Shown here: positions 54,571 through 62,816 of the stretch, in pieces | Position numbering within the stretch: position 1 is the first letter of the stretch | Layout of the letters: every line of letters starts with the position of its first letter | Assembly (NCBI RefSeq): GCF_002855515.1 | Contig: NZ_PKRP01000001.1 | Coordinates: 62,001 to 126,000 of the forward strand | DNA from: Rhizobium sp. TH135 | GTDB taxonomy: Bacteria; Pseudomonadota; Alphaproteobacteria; Rhizobiales; Rhizobiaceae | DNA length: 64,000 bases | Reading direction: 5' to 3' | Notes under the pieces: generated by a model | Database searches by the model: none | The model's input: only the letters and a program-made list of their open reading frames with translations | What the model was told of the DNA's origin: nothing | Translations under genes and position numbers: made by a program

Positions 54571-56487
54571 TTACTCGGCCGCCTCATCGGCGGCATCGCC
54601 GAGCGCCTTCGCCTCGGCGTCCGCACGGCGCGTCTTCTCCAGCTCCTGCTCCGGATCTGTCTGGTCCGGCAGGAAACCACCCGACTGGCGGTTCCACAGA
54701 TCAGCATAGATGCCGCGGGTCTGGACCAGTTCCTGATGCGTGCCTTCTTCGACGATCCGGCCCTTGTCGAGCACGATCAACCGGTCCATCTGCGTCAGCG
54801 TCGACAGCCGGTGCGCAATCGCGATGACCGTCTTGTCCTCGATCAACTTGAACAGGCTTTCCTGGATCGCCGCCTCCACTTCCGAGTCGAGCGCCGATGT
54901 CGCTTCGTCGAGGATGAGGATCGGTGCGTCCTTGAGGAACACGCGAGCGATCGCGATACGCTGCCGCTGGCCACCGGAGAGCTTCACGCCGCGCTCACCG
55001 ACATGCGCCTCGAGACCGTTGCGCCCCTGCATGTCCGACAGGCCCTGGATGAAGTCCCAGGCATTGGCCCGCTTCGCCGCCTCGATGATTTCGGCATCGG
55101 TGGCATCGGGGCGACCATAAGCGATGTTGTCGCGGATCGACCGGTGCAACAGCGAGGTATCCTGTGTGACCACGCCAACGAGCGCCCGCAGGCTGTCCTG
55201 GCTGACCGCCGAGATATCCTGGCCATCGACAAGGATCTTGCCCTTTTCCAGATCGTAGAAGCGCAGGAGCAGGTTCATGAGCGTCGTCTTGCCCGCACCC
55301 GAGCGTCCGACCAGACCGACCTTTTCGCCTGCCTTGATGGTCAGGGAGAAGTCTTCGATCACGCCCTTCTGCTTGCCATAATGGAAGCGCACGGCGTCAT
55401 AGACGATCTCGCCCTTCGGCGCGGCAAGTGCCTTTGCCTCCGGCTTGTCGACGATGTCGTGACCCTTCGTCATCATGCCCATGCCGTCGTAGACAGTGCC
55501 GATGTTTTCGAACAGGGCTGCCACTTCCCACATGATCCACTGCGACATGCCGTTGATACGCATGGACAGACCGATGGCAACCGCGATTGCGCCGACCGTG
55601 ACCGTGCCGTTCAGCCAGAACCAGATGCCGAGCGCTGCAACGAAGAACTGCACGATGGCATTGTTGATGTCGACGCAGATGTTGAGCAGCGAGATCTGCC
55701 GCATCTGCCGGTGCACCGTGCCAAGAAACGCATCCATGCCCTCCCGCGCATAGACCTCTTCGCGGCCCGCGTGCGAGAACAGCTTCACCGTCGCGATGTT
55801 GGTATAGCTGTCGACAATCCGGCCAGTCATCATCGAACGGGCATCCGCCTGCTCGCTCGAAAGCTTGCGCAGCTTCGGAATGAAGTAGCGCAGGATCAGC
55901 GCATAGACGATCAGCCAGAGCACCAGCGGCACGCCGAGCCGCCAGTCGACGGAGGCGACCAGCGCCAGCATCGAGACGAAGAAGGTCGTGGCATAGATGA
56001 AGACGTCGATGATCTTCATCACGCTTTCGCGGATGGAGAGCGCCGTCTGCATCACCTTGGTGGAGACACGGCCCGCGAACTCGTTGGCGAAGAAGGTCAT
56101 CGAATGACGCAGCAGGAAGCGGTGCATCTGCCAGCGTGCAATCATCGGGAAATTACCCGCCAGCACCTGGTGCATGGTGATGCTGTGGATGGCTCCGATC
56201 ACCGGCAGACCGATCAGCAACAGAGCGGCCATCCAGGCGAGGGTACCGCCCTCCGTCTGAAGGAAGGTGGAACGTTCGGCCGTCGACAGCCAGTCGACGA
56301 TGTTGCCGAGGAACTGGTACAGAAACACTTCCGCGACTGCGATGAGACCCGAGCACAGCCCGAGCAGAACCAGCCACCAGCCCGCAGGTTTGGTGTAGTG
56401 CCAGCAAAAGGCGATCAGCCCCTTCGGCGGCAGGCTCGGTTCATCGACCGGGTAGGGATTCAGGCGGCTTTCGAACCACGAGAACAT
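54571..56487 (-). CDS. ABC exporter (fused permease-ATPase), second paralogue
   Basis: 638 residues from ATG 56487 (GGAG eight bases before). The N-terminal membrane domain (six helices within about 20-320) includes NIVDWLSTAERSTFLQTEGG. The ATPase domain has Walker A GRSGAGKTTLMNLL, signature LSGGQRQRIAIAR, Walker B ILILDEATSALDS and IAHRLSTLTQMDR. The C-terminal tail is Glu/Ala-rich. It is about as long as the exporter at 46069 and clearly paralogous. Substrate unknown; homodimer or a partner of the other is possible. Confidence 0.92.
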   Translation of the reverse strand: MFSWFESRLNPYPVDEPSLPPKGLIAFCWHYTKPAGWWLVLLGLCSGLIAVAEVFLYQFLGNIVDWLSTAERSTFLQTEGGTLAWMAALLLIGLPVIGAIHSITMHQVLAGNFPMIARWQMHRFLLRHSMTFFANEFAGRVSTKVMQTALSIRESVMKIIDVFIYATTFFVSMLALVASVDWRLGVPLVLWLIVYALILRYFIPKLRKLSSEQADARSMMTGRIVDSYTNIATVKLFSHAGREEVYAREGMDAFLGTVHRQMRQISLLNICVDINNAIVQFFVAALGIWFWLNGTVTVGAIAVAIGLSMRINGMSQWIMWEVAALFENIGTVYDGMGMMTKGHDIVDKPEAKALAAPKGEIVYDAVRFHYGKQKGVIEDFSLTIKAGEKVGLVGRSGAGKTTLMNLLLRFYDLEKGKILVDGQDISAVSQDSLRALVGVVTQDTSLLHRSIRDNIAYGRPDATDAEIIEAAKRANAWDFIQGLSDMQGRNGLEAHVGERGVKLSGGQRQRIAIARVFLKDAPILILDEATSALDSEVEAAIQESLFKLIEDKTVIAIAHRLSTLTQMDRLIVLDKGRIVEEGTHQELVQTRGIYADLWNRQSGGFLPDQTDPEQELEKTRRADAEAKALGDAADEAAE

Positions 56488-56854
56488 GGAAAATCTCCAG
56501 AAATGGCGCGCAGGCGACACCGGAAAAAGGTGACGCGGACACGCGAATATTCAATGATTGAGGCCACTTATGGCCGCAGGATGAATCAGTTTGGAAAAAG
56601 ACGCGAGGGTTACGCCGTCAGGCGGCAGCAGCCATAAATCGGGGCTGGCGCGAGATACCGAATAGATCCATCGATGGCCCTCCCTGGTGCGTGTGGAACA
56701 AGAGCCTCGTTCTAGCGGGCGCGCGCGCTTTTCGCCAGCCGGCTTTTCCCGCGAGCGCGACATTCGGCGCCAACTGTTGCAGACCGATCACAGAGCAAAC
56801 CCGTGGTATCTCGCCATGCTTGAGCGTCCGCCGGGGATCGCCTATGAGCCTTGC
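56488..56854. other. Divergent intergenic region, 367 bases
   Basis: Separates the ABC exporter (minus) from trmL (plus). Open frames here run into trmL upstream of its conserved start and show no protein family. No clear palindrome, terminator or RNA structure was identified. Confidence 0.4.
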
Positions 56855-57319
56855 ATGTCCGACCTTCGCATCGCCCTTTACCAGCCCGACATCCCCGGCA
56901 ATACCGGCACCATCCTGAGGCTTGCCGCCTGTCTCGGGCTGAAAGTCGACATCATCGAGCCCGCAGGCTTCGTCCTCTCCGACAAGAACCTCAAGCGATC
57001 CGGCATGGACTATCTGGCGAGTGTCGCCATGACACGCCACATCAACTGGGAGCGCTTCGACGCCTGGCGCCTTGAGGAAGGCCGCCGCCTTGTGCTCGCC
57101 TCGACCAAGGCAGCCCTGCCCTACACCACCTTCGACTACGCCCGGAACGACATTCTCCTCTTCGGTCGAGAGAGTGCAGGCGTCCCCGACCATGTGCACG
57201 ATCGGGCCGACCATCGTGTGATCATTCCAATGGTCGAAGGCCAGCGCTCGATCAATGTTGCGATGTCGGCGGCGATGATCGCCGGCGAAGCACTGCGCCA
57301 GACCGGCTTCCCGGCCTGA
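56855..57319 (+). CDS. trmL: tRNA (cytidine(34)-2'-O)-methyltransferase
   Basis: 154 residues from the ATG at 56855, where the family start SDLRIALYQPDIPGNTGTIL begins; longer in-frame starts add unrelated sequence. SPOUT-fold motifs: LRLAACLGLKVDIIEPAGF, LLFGRESAGVPDHVHDRADH and the knot region MVEGQRSINVAMSAAMIAGE. TrmL methylates the ribose of the wobble base of leucine tRNAs. It is divergent from the exporter gene, and no partner gene overlaps it. Confidence 0.93.
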   Translation: MSDLRIALYQPDIPGNTGTILRLAACLGLKVDIIEPAGFVLSDKNLKRSGMDYLASVAMTRHINWERFDAWRLEEGRRLVLASTKAALPYTTFDYARNDILLFGRESAGVPDHVHDRADHRVIIPMVEGQRSINVAMSAAMIAGEALRQTGFPA

Positions 57320-57375
57320 ACCTCGAAATCTCCACGTCATCAGCACCTCCTCTTTAGAACAGAGGTACCGTGCAA

Positions 57376-57393
57376 CCTCAACCGCAGTTGAGG
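57376..57393. repeat. Perfect 7-bp dyad after trmL
   Basis: CCTCAAC (57376-57382), CGCA, GTTGAGG (57387-57393), 57 bases after trmL and 110 bases before the next ATG. No T-run follows, so an operator for the downstream gene is as likely as a terminator. Confidence 0.4.
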
Positions 57394-57473
57394 TCAAGAG
57401 CTTTTGGTCTTCTCTCGAAACGCGTGCGCCAGAGGCCATTCGCGCATTGCCTATTTATCCGAAAACCGTTATG

Positions 57474-57487
57474 TTGCATTGCAGCAA
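57474..57487. promoter_or_regulatory. TGC-rich palindrome upstream of the hydrolase-like gene
   Basis: TTGC (57474-57477) and GCAA (57484-57487) enclose the nested palindrome TGCATTGCA (57475-57483). It is 16 bases before the ATG and so close to the ribosome binding site. TGC/GCA palindromes are bound by PhaR-type regulators of polyhydroxyalkanoate granules, which is only a suggestion here. Confidence 0.3.
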
Positions 57488-57503
57488 AATGGGAGATGGA
57501 GTC

Positions 57504-58823
57504 ATGTTTGAGACAGCATTCGCCCTGGGCCTTACCCAGTTCGCCCGATCCTTGAGCTTCCCCGAGCGCGTCCGGCATCGCACGATGCGCAATGCAGCGC
57601 TCGAACCCTGGCGGCTCCGCAACACCGGCATCGACGCCCTCTACTATGACGTGAAGGCGCTGACGGCCGACGAAACCTTCTATATCAGTGACAGCATCGC
57701 CTCCGAAGGCCTGATCATGATCGTCCCGCCCACAGGCGGCGGCATGCTGACCCTGTGTGACAGTGTCGAGGAATTCCGCCTGCGCGGTGGCCGCAACGTC
57801 CGTGCCATGGCAGTTGCCGGCATCGGCGGCTCGGCCATCGGGGCGGCCGCCTTTGCCCGCAACGTGGCGGACGCAATCGACGCACCGGTGGCAGCCGTCG
57901 TCTCCGGCTACGGCCTCGGCGACATCGTCAACGAGGCGATCGGCGGCGCCTTCCTCTTCGGCTGGCTCGGCCATATCAGAAGCAATCTCGAAGTGATCGA
58001 CGACGTTGTCGGTCGCCCCAAGCTCGGCGCCTATGGCAAGCGCGACGAAGACACCGATACGGACCGCAAGACCGGGCTCGATACCGATACGGTGGCAACC
58101 CTGCTCGCCGATCCGAGCCTTTCCTTTACCCTGATTGCCGGGCATTCCCGCGGAAACCGCGTCATCGCGGATGCCCTCCACGCGATCAAGGCCAGCGATC
58201 CGGGCCGGCTTGAAACCCTTGTGAACACCGCCCGCGTTATCACCTTCGGCGGCCGCATCAAGATGCCGGAAGCGTTCACCGAGGTGATCGACGTCGTCGG
58301 CGAACTGGATTGGTTCGGCGAGATGAATTCGCGCCCGAAAATCGCGACCGACATCAAGGTCCCCCTCTGCGGCCACTCGACGAACACCGACTTGCCGACG
58401 GCGCTCTCCGTGACCAAGATCCTCAGCGAGATCCTGAGGGGCGAAGCGCCGGTTTCGACAGCACTGCCAGAAACCATCGTGCCCGAGCCTATCGTGGCCG
58501 AACCCGTCGTCGCAGCCATTGTGGAAGAGGTTGTCGCCGAACAGGTAGCATCACAGGCCGAGCCGATCGAAGCAGCGCCCCTCCCTGCAATGGTCGAGGA
58601 CGCCCCGCTACCGGCCGTCATCAAACCCGAACCGTCAGTGCTAACCGAAACGGAAACGCTGCGGGCAGAGCCCGCGATCGCCACAGCGGCATCAGAGGAG
58701 GCCGAAGCGGAACCTCCGCCGACCGCGAAAGCCGCGCCGACGCCAAAAGCCCAGAAGGCGGCGACCCCGATCATGGTCCCGCTCCCACGCGGCAAGACCA
58801 AGCGCCCGCGGACCAAGACCTGA
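57504..58823 (+). CDS. Hydrolase-like protein with Pro/Glu/Ala-rich tail
   Basis: 439 residues from ATG 57504, which has GGGAGATGGAG upstream. Residues about 1-320 resemble an alpha/beta-hydrolase: a nucleophile-elbow-like GHSRGNR with Ser215, and a Gly/Ala-rich AVAGIGGSAIGAAAFARNVA helix earlier. From about 325 the sequence is low complexity with repeated xEPxVAEPVV-like units, Pro, Glu and Ala, ending in a basic tail (RGKTKRPRTKT). No assigned function. The layout resembles proteins that associate with granules or other polyanionic surfaces, which is inference. It is followed by a bidirectional terminator. Confidence 0.6.
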   Translation: MFETAFALGLTQFARSLSFPERVRHRTMRNAALEPWRLRNTGIDALYYDVKALTADETFYISDSIASEGLIMIVPPTGGGMLTLCDSVEEFRLRGGRNVRAMAVAGIGGSAIGAAAFARNVADAIDAPVAAVVSGYGLGDIVNEAIGGAFLFGWLGHIRSNLEVIDDVVGRPKLGAYGKRDEDTDTDRKTGLDTDTVATLLADPSLSFTLIAGHSRGNRVIADALHAIKASDPGRLETLVNTARVITFGGRIKMPEAFTEVIDVVGELDWFGEMNSRPKIATDIKVPLCGHSTNTDLPTALSVTKILSEILRGEAPVSTALPETIVPEPIVAEPVVAAIVEEVVAEQVASQAEPIEAAPLPAMVEDAPLPAVIKPEPSVLTETETLRAEPAIATAASEEAEAEPPPTAKAAPTPKAQKAATPIMVPLPRGKTKRPRTKT

Positions 58824-58839
58824 ACACAGGACCGACAGC

Positions 58840-58866
58840 AAAAGGCCCGCGCAAAGCGGGCCTTTT
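58840..58866. terminator. Bidirectional terminator
   Basis: AAAAGGCCCGC (58840-58850), loop GCAAA, GCGGGCCTTTT (58856-58866), between the hydrolase-like gene and the convergent flagellin-like gene. Confidence 0.85.
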
Positions 58867-58890
58867 CGATTCCGCATCAGAGAGATACGC

Positions 58891-59844
58891 TTAGAGCCTC
58901 AACCACGACGTCATCGAGACATTGGCCATGTTGAGCGACGAGGATTGCAACTGATCCTGCACCTTCTCGGCCGTCAGCCGCACGCTCTGTTCGTTGAGTT
59001 CCGTGTCCACCAGGCGGCTGACGCCGAGTTCCGTCGCTCCCTGCAGCCCTTGCGCAAGCACGCTGTCACCCGTCACTTGGTTGCGGGTCGCACTCACTTC
59101 GGCACTCGCCCCGACCATGTCGATCATCACCCGGTTGAGCGATGAAATCATGCCGTCGATCTCGTCACCGGTCGTCTGGCTGTCGATCTTGATCTCGCGA
59201 GCACCCGGCTCGTTCGGTTCGCGCGACTGAGCGTCCATGAGGTAGTAGTTGTAGGGAACGCCACCAAGGCTCGTACCGGCATAAGCCCGCGTCAGCGTGC
59301 CGTCCTTCGCCTCTTGGCGCGAGACCAGCGTCGACTTGGCCGTGTCGAAATCCACCATGTTGATCGACAGGCTGCCATCCTTGTCCGTCGTAACGGACGC
59401 GAGCAGCGAAGCGACCTTGGGCCGTCCGCCGGCCTCGACTGCCAGCCAGTTGTCACCGTTGAACGTGCTGTCCTCGACAACCGCGGCGAGATCCGTCTTC
59501 ATCTGGGAGATATCGGCATTGATCGCATCGCGATCGGCGCCAACGGTCTTGGCGAGCACGAGCTTCTGCTGAATACGAGCGACGATATCGGTTGCCTGCT
59601 CAAGCCCGAAAGCGGCGGTATCCGTGACCGCGGCTGCAATCTCATTCGCCTCCTGCACGCTGCCCATGGACAGGCTGCCCGCACGCATCGTGGTGGAAAT
59701 CGACCAATAGTTGGAGGAACTCGGATCAGTTTCGACGGCTGGCTTGGCAGCGGGCTGCGTCGTCACCCGGTCGAGCGCGGACACGGATGCCCCCGCCATC
59801 GAAGCGCCACCGGCAACGGACGGGTTGAGCCAGACTGAACTCAT
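58891..59844 (-). CDS. Divergent flagellin-like protein
   Basis: 317 residues. Both ends resemble rhizobial flagellin: NYWSISTTMRAGSLSMGSVQ (flagellin AYWSIATTMR-type) and the C-terminal GVSRLVDTELNEQSVRL followed by AEKVQDQLQSSSLNMANVSM. The usual flagellin N-terminus (MTSILTN-AA) is replaced by a Ser/Ala/Gly-rich start, and the helical D0 region is short. Flagellins are exported and polymerise into the filament; this protein may be a minor filament component or secreted protein. No other flagellar genes are nearby. Confidence 0.72.
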   Translation of the reverse strand: MSSVWLNPSVAGGASMAGASVSALDRVTTQPAAKPAVETDPSSSNYWSISTTMRAGSLSMGSVQEANEIAAAVTDTAAFGLEQATDIVARIQQKLVLAKTVGADRDAINADISQMKTDLAAVVEDSTFNGDNWLAVEAGGRPKVASLLASVTTDKDGSLSINMVDFDTAKSTLVSRQEAKDGTLTRAYAGTSLGGVPYNYYLMDAQSREPNEPGAREIKIDSQTTGDEIDGMISSLNRVMIDMVGASAEVSATRNQVTGDSVLAQGLQGATELGVSRLVDTELNEQSVRLTAEKVQDQLQSSSLNMANVSMTSWLRL

Positions 59845-59966
59845 GAGAAAACCTTGTGTCGCATGTCATGTCGATCCAAAGCCGGCATCATTCCGGCTGT
59901 ATGGCGACCACATTAGAGATCAGGTTTTGCAATTGGCTTTCTGCCAAAGTTAGGATTTTAGCGATT

Positions 59967-59981
59967 GGCGTTTTAAACGCC
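59967..59981. repeat. Palindrome upstream of the flagellin-like gene
   Basis: GGCGTTT T AAACGCC, perfect 7+1+7 dyad between the end of the small protein gene at 59999 and the flagellin-like start at 59844. The loop of one base makes a terminator unlikely, so an operator is more plausible. Confidence 0.4.
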
Positions 59982-59998
59982 TCAAGCGCCCGCGCCGC

Positions 59999-60259
59999 TC
60001 AGTCCGCTGAAGGCAGCCGCCGCATGGTGAACTCGATCTGGTCGCCGTCGAGCTGCCGCCAGCTTTCGACTTCTGTCCAGTAGGCGGCCTTGGGGAAGGT
60101 ATCGAACCATTCGCGCGCCTTGGCCCGCGCCTCTTCGCGCGTCAGGCAATAGGTCTCACGCACATACTGCCCGCCCACGCGTCCGGCGGTCCCGGCTCTG
60201 TGGTCGGCGATGCGCTTCTTGAGGCCGTTGAACGATGGCGGGCCAGGCATCTTCATCAT
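59999..60259 (-). CDS. Small conserved hypothetical protein
   Basis: 86 residues from ATG 60259 (with another ATG directly after), GAGGG upstream. It begins MMKMPGPPSFNGLKKRIADH and continues VGGQYVRETYCLTREEARAK and WFDTFPKAAYWTEVESWR. Basic, with aromatic residues and no membrane segment. The family is not recognised by name. It is divergent from hemF and so may share its promoter region. Confidence 0.6.
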   Translation of the reverse strand: MMKMPGPPSFNGLKKRIADHRAGTAGRVGGQYVRETYCLTREEARAKAREWFDTFPKAAYWTEVESWRQLDGDQIEFTMRRLPSAD

Positions 60260-60411
60260 GAAATCCCTCGCATGGCCCAAGATTAATGCAGCTGAAACCG
60301 GAAGGCGAGTCGAATTTCCGGGGACACCCCCGCCCCGATATGGTCGCCTGCGATTTCACCTGATATTCGTTTGTCCTGAGAGAGTTGCGTGAGGACGTGG
60401 AGGGGGACGAC

Positions 60412-61326
60412 ATGGAGCGACCGGTACTGGCGAAAGGCCTGCCCGAGGACATCGAGGAAAAGAAGACGGCTGCGCGTGCCTGGTTCGAAAGCCTGCGCGA
60501 CACGATCTGCGCCTCGTTCGAAACCCTGGAAGACGAACTGTCCGGGCCCATGGCCGATCGCGAGCCTGGCCGCTTCACTGCCAAGGACTGGCAGCGGGAG
60601 GAAGGCAAGGGCGGCGGCGGCCGCATGTCGATGATGTATGGCCGCGTCTTCGAAAAGGTCGGCGTGCACACGTCCACCGTCCACGGGGAGTTCTCGCCGG
60701 AATTCCGCAAGCAGATGCCGGGCGCCGAAGAGGATCCGCGCTTCTGGGCCTCGGGCATCTCGCTGATCGCCCACCCGGTCAATCCGCATGTGCCCACCGT
60801 GCACATGAACACCCGCATGGTGGTCACCTCCAGCCAGTGGTTCGGCGGCGGTGCAGACCTGACGCCGGTGCTCGACCGCCGGCGCACCCAGGACGATCCG
60901 GACACCCGCCTCTTCCACCGCGCGATGGAAGTCACCTGCGAACGCCATCCCGCCGTCGCCGACTACACCGCCTACAAGAAGTGGTGCGACGAATACTTCT
61001 TCCTGCCTCACCGCAACGAAGCCCGCGGCATCGGCGGCATCTTCTTCGACTGGCTGACGGCAGACGAGGAAAAGGGCGGCTTCGACGCCAATTTCGCCTT
61101 CGTTCAGGACGTCGGTCGCGCCTTCAATCTCGTCTATCCGAAGATCGTGCGCGCCAATTTCAACAATCCCTGGACGGACGAAGACCGTGAGGAACAACTC
61201 GTTCGTCGAGGCCGGTATGTCGAGTTCAACCTGCTCTACGACCGCGGCACGATCTTCGGTCTGAAGACCGGTGGCAATGTCGAATCAATCCTCTCCTCGC
61301 TGCCTCCGCTGGTCCGTTATCCCTGA
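60412..61326 (+). CDS. hemF: Oxygen-dependent coproporphyrinogen III oxidase
   Basis: 304 residues from the ATG at 60412, chosen for GGAGGGGG at 60399-60406; an upstream TTG at 60385 is in frame but without such a site. Family features: [40 protein letters not shown] with conserved His, [20 protein letters not shown] and [20 protein letters not shown]. It decarboxylates coproporphyrinogen III to protoporphyrinogen IX using O2, in the haem pathway that supplies petABC and other cytochromes. It is monocistronic here. Confidence 0.96.
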   Translation: MERPVLAKGLPEDIEEKKTAARAWFESLRDTICASFETLEDELSGPMADREPGRFTAKDWQREEGKGGGGRMSMMYGRVFEKVGVHTSTVHGEFSPEFRKQMPGAEEDPRFWASGISLIAHPVNPHVPTVHMNTRMVVTSSQWFGGGADLTPVLDRRRTQDDPDTRLFHRAMEVTCERHPAVADYTAYKKWCDEYFFLPHRNEARGIGGIFFDWLTADEEKGGFDANFAFVQDVGRAFNLVYPKIVRANFNNPWTDEDREEQLVRRGRYVEFNLLYDRGTIFGLKTGGNVESILSSLPPLVRYP

Positions 61327-61497
61327 TCCCAGGGGTTACCGCTGACATAGGTTATGCACAGCTTGCTCACGAAAAAGAATGAGCGGTGATTCCCGCCGCT
61401 TACGACAATGTGTGTCGTTAACTTGACAGTTTGCATTGCGCTCCGCCCGCGCCCGGCCCATTCTGCGGCCTCACGCAGTATCGAGGAGGAGATTGCG

Positions 61498-61773
61498 ATG
61501 ACCCCATCCAGCTCAGTATCCGTGTCCCGCGTCAGTGAACCCGCAGACCGCGCGCTTCAGGCGCCCGAACTCATCGATCGTCTGGCCGAACAGATGCGCC
61601 AGTCGAGCGATATCGACCTGCCCCATTCCTATTTCGTCGAGCAGGTGCGCCTCGGTTTAGCCGGCAAGGACCTGGCCGACCGGCTTGCCGCCAACGACAT
61701 CGAAAGCGGAGCCCACCGTGGCAAGCGCCAGCCAGCCCGCTCCGTTTTCCACGCCTGGGCCATGCCCGACTGA
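61498..61773 (+). CDS. Small hypothetical protein
   Basis: 91 residues from ATG 61498 with a very strong GAGGAGGAG upstream. It is Ser-rich at the start (TPSSSVSVSRVSEPADRALQ), has a helical middle (APELIDRLAEQMRQSSDIDL, HSYFVEQVRLGLAGKDLADR) and a basic C-terminal region ending HAWAMPD. No signal peptide or membrane helix. A terminator follows. The product is not recognised. Confidence 0.6.
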   Translation: MTPSSSVSVSRVSEPADRALQAPELIDRLAEQMRQSSDIDLPHSYFVEQVRLGLAGKDLADRLAANDIESGAHRGKRQPARSVFHAWAMPD

Positions 61774-61802
61774 ATATTCCTATCCACCGCGTCGGTTGCC
61801 TC

Positions 61803-61830
61803 TGCCCGCACCTGGTGCGGGCATTTTTTT
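61803..61830 (+). terminator. Rho-independent terminator
   Basis: TGCCCGCA (61803-61810), loop CCTGG, TGCGGGCA (61816-61823), then seven T residues, 29 bases after the small protein gene. Confidence 0.9.
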
Positions 61831-61899
61831 GCGCCTGAAGCCGAACAAAAGCAGGCAGCCCGTGTTTGATCCTGCATCATGACACGGGAGGAAACGATC

Positions 61900-62100
61900 A
61901 TGAAACGCTTCGAATGTGGCACCCTGGTCCCCGGCTGCGAATGGCACACGCGTGCCGAAGACGAGGCAGAAGTGGTGCGGCGAGCCGTGGAGCACATGCG
62001 CGGCACCCATGGAGAAGAGGTCATTCATCCCAAGATGGTGGAACACATCAAGGAACGCATCCTCGACGACCAACAGGCGGCAGCAGCCAATCAAGACTGA
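61900..62100 (+). CDS. DUF1059 small protein
   Basis: 66 residues from ATG 61900 (GGAGGAAA upstream). It is a DUF1059 protein: MKRFECGTLVPGCEWHTRAE with the conserved Cys pair, then EVVRRAVEHMRGTHGEEVIH with HxxxxH spacing. The two Cys and the His residues suggest a metal site. The function of the family is unknown. It converges on the fasciclin gene. Confidence 0.85.
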   Translation: MKRFECGTLVPGCEWHTRAEDEAEVVRRAVEHMRGTHGEEVIHPKMVEHIKERILDDQQAAAANQD

Positions 62101-62152
62101 TCTGGCCCGGCAAGATGCGGAGCCCGAAGAACAGGCTCCGCCAACGTCAGGC

Positions 62153-62641
62153 TCAGCTGCTCGGCAGCATGACTTTGTCGATGACGTGAATGACGCCGTT
62201 ATCCGTGCGGATATCGGCGGACACGACGTTTGCGCCATCCACGGTCACGCCCGCGCCCGACTTGGAGACGGCAAGTGTCCGGTCACCACCGCCCTTGATG
62301 GTGCGGACATGGATGGTCCGGCCCGGCAGCATGGTCGAGGTCAGTTCGCGACCCACCACGTGATAGCTCAGGATGGCGGCCAGCTGATCCTTGTTTTCAG
62401 GCTTGAGCAGGTTCTCGACGGTCCCGGCCGGAAGCGCGGCAAAGGCTTCGTCGGTCGGTGCAAAGACGGTGAGCGGGCCGCCGCCGGAGAGCGCGTCGAC
62501 CAGGCCTGCAGCCTGTGCCGCGGCGAGAAGCGTCTTGAAGCTGCCGGCCTGCTGGGCAGTCTCGACGATGTTGGCGGACTGCGCCGAGGAAGCGGCGACC
62601 GTCATGCCTGCGGCGACAATTGCAAATGCGATGCGTTTCAT
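62153..62641 (-). CDS. Fasciclin-domain secreted protein
   Basis: 162 residues from ATG 62641, with GGAGGG before it. A signal peptide (cleavage likely near SAQSA|N) is followed by one FAS1 domain: NIVETAQQAGSFKTLLAAAQ, LTVFAPTDEAFAALPAGTVE, ILSYHVVGRELTS and DNGVIHVIDKVMLPSS. FAS1 proteins mediate adhesion or envelope interactions; rhizobial members influence surface properties and symbiosis. It converges on the DUF1059 gene. Confidence 0.92.
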   Translation of the reverse strand: MKRIAFAIVAAGMTVAASSAQSANIVETAQQAGSFKTLLAAAQAAGLVDALSGGGPLTVFAPTDEAFAALPAGTVENLLKPENKDQLAAILSYHVVGRELTSTMLPGRTIHVRTIKGGGDRTLAVSKSGAGVTVDGANVVSADIRTDNGVIHVIDKVMLPSS

Positions 62642-62816
62642 GGAAGTCCCTCCTTTGATGGGCCAGACCGACGTCATGTCGATCATCTGAAGCCGACAGG
62701 GATACGCGCCCCACCTCGCCCTTGGATCGCGCAGCTTCAGACACTCTTTGTTGAGGGCCGCCCGCAAATCCGATGGCGAAATTGAACGTATTGGCTCATT
62801 CCGTTTTCATGAAACG

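Noticed and set aside
54559-56637. A 692-codon open frame antisense to the second ABC exporter
   Set aside because: Mirror frame of a clear ABC exporter; its translation is rich in His, Arg, Asp and Gln with no domain.
58440-58700. Repeated GAA/GCC-containing units that might look like a CRISPR or tandem repeat
   Set aside because: They are in-frame codons for the Pro/Glu/Ala/Val-rich tail; unit length and sequence vary and there are no spacers.
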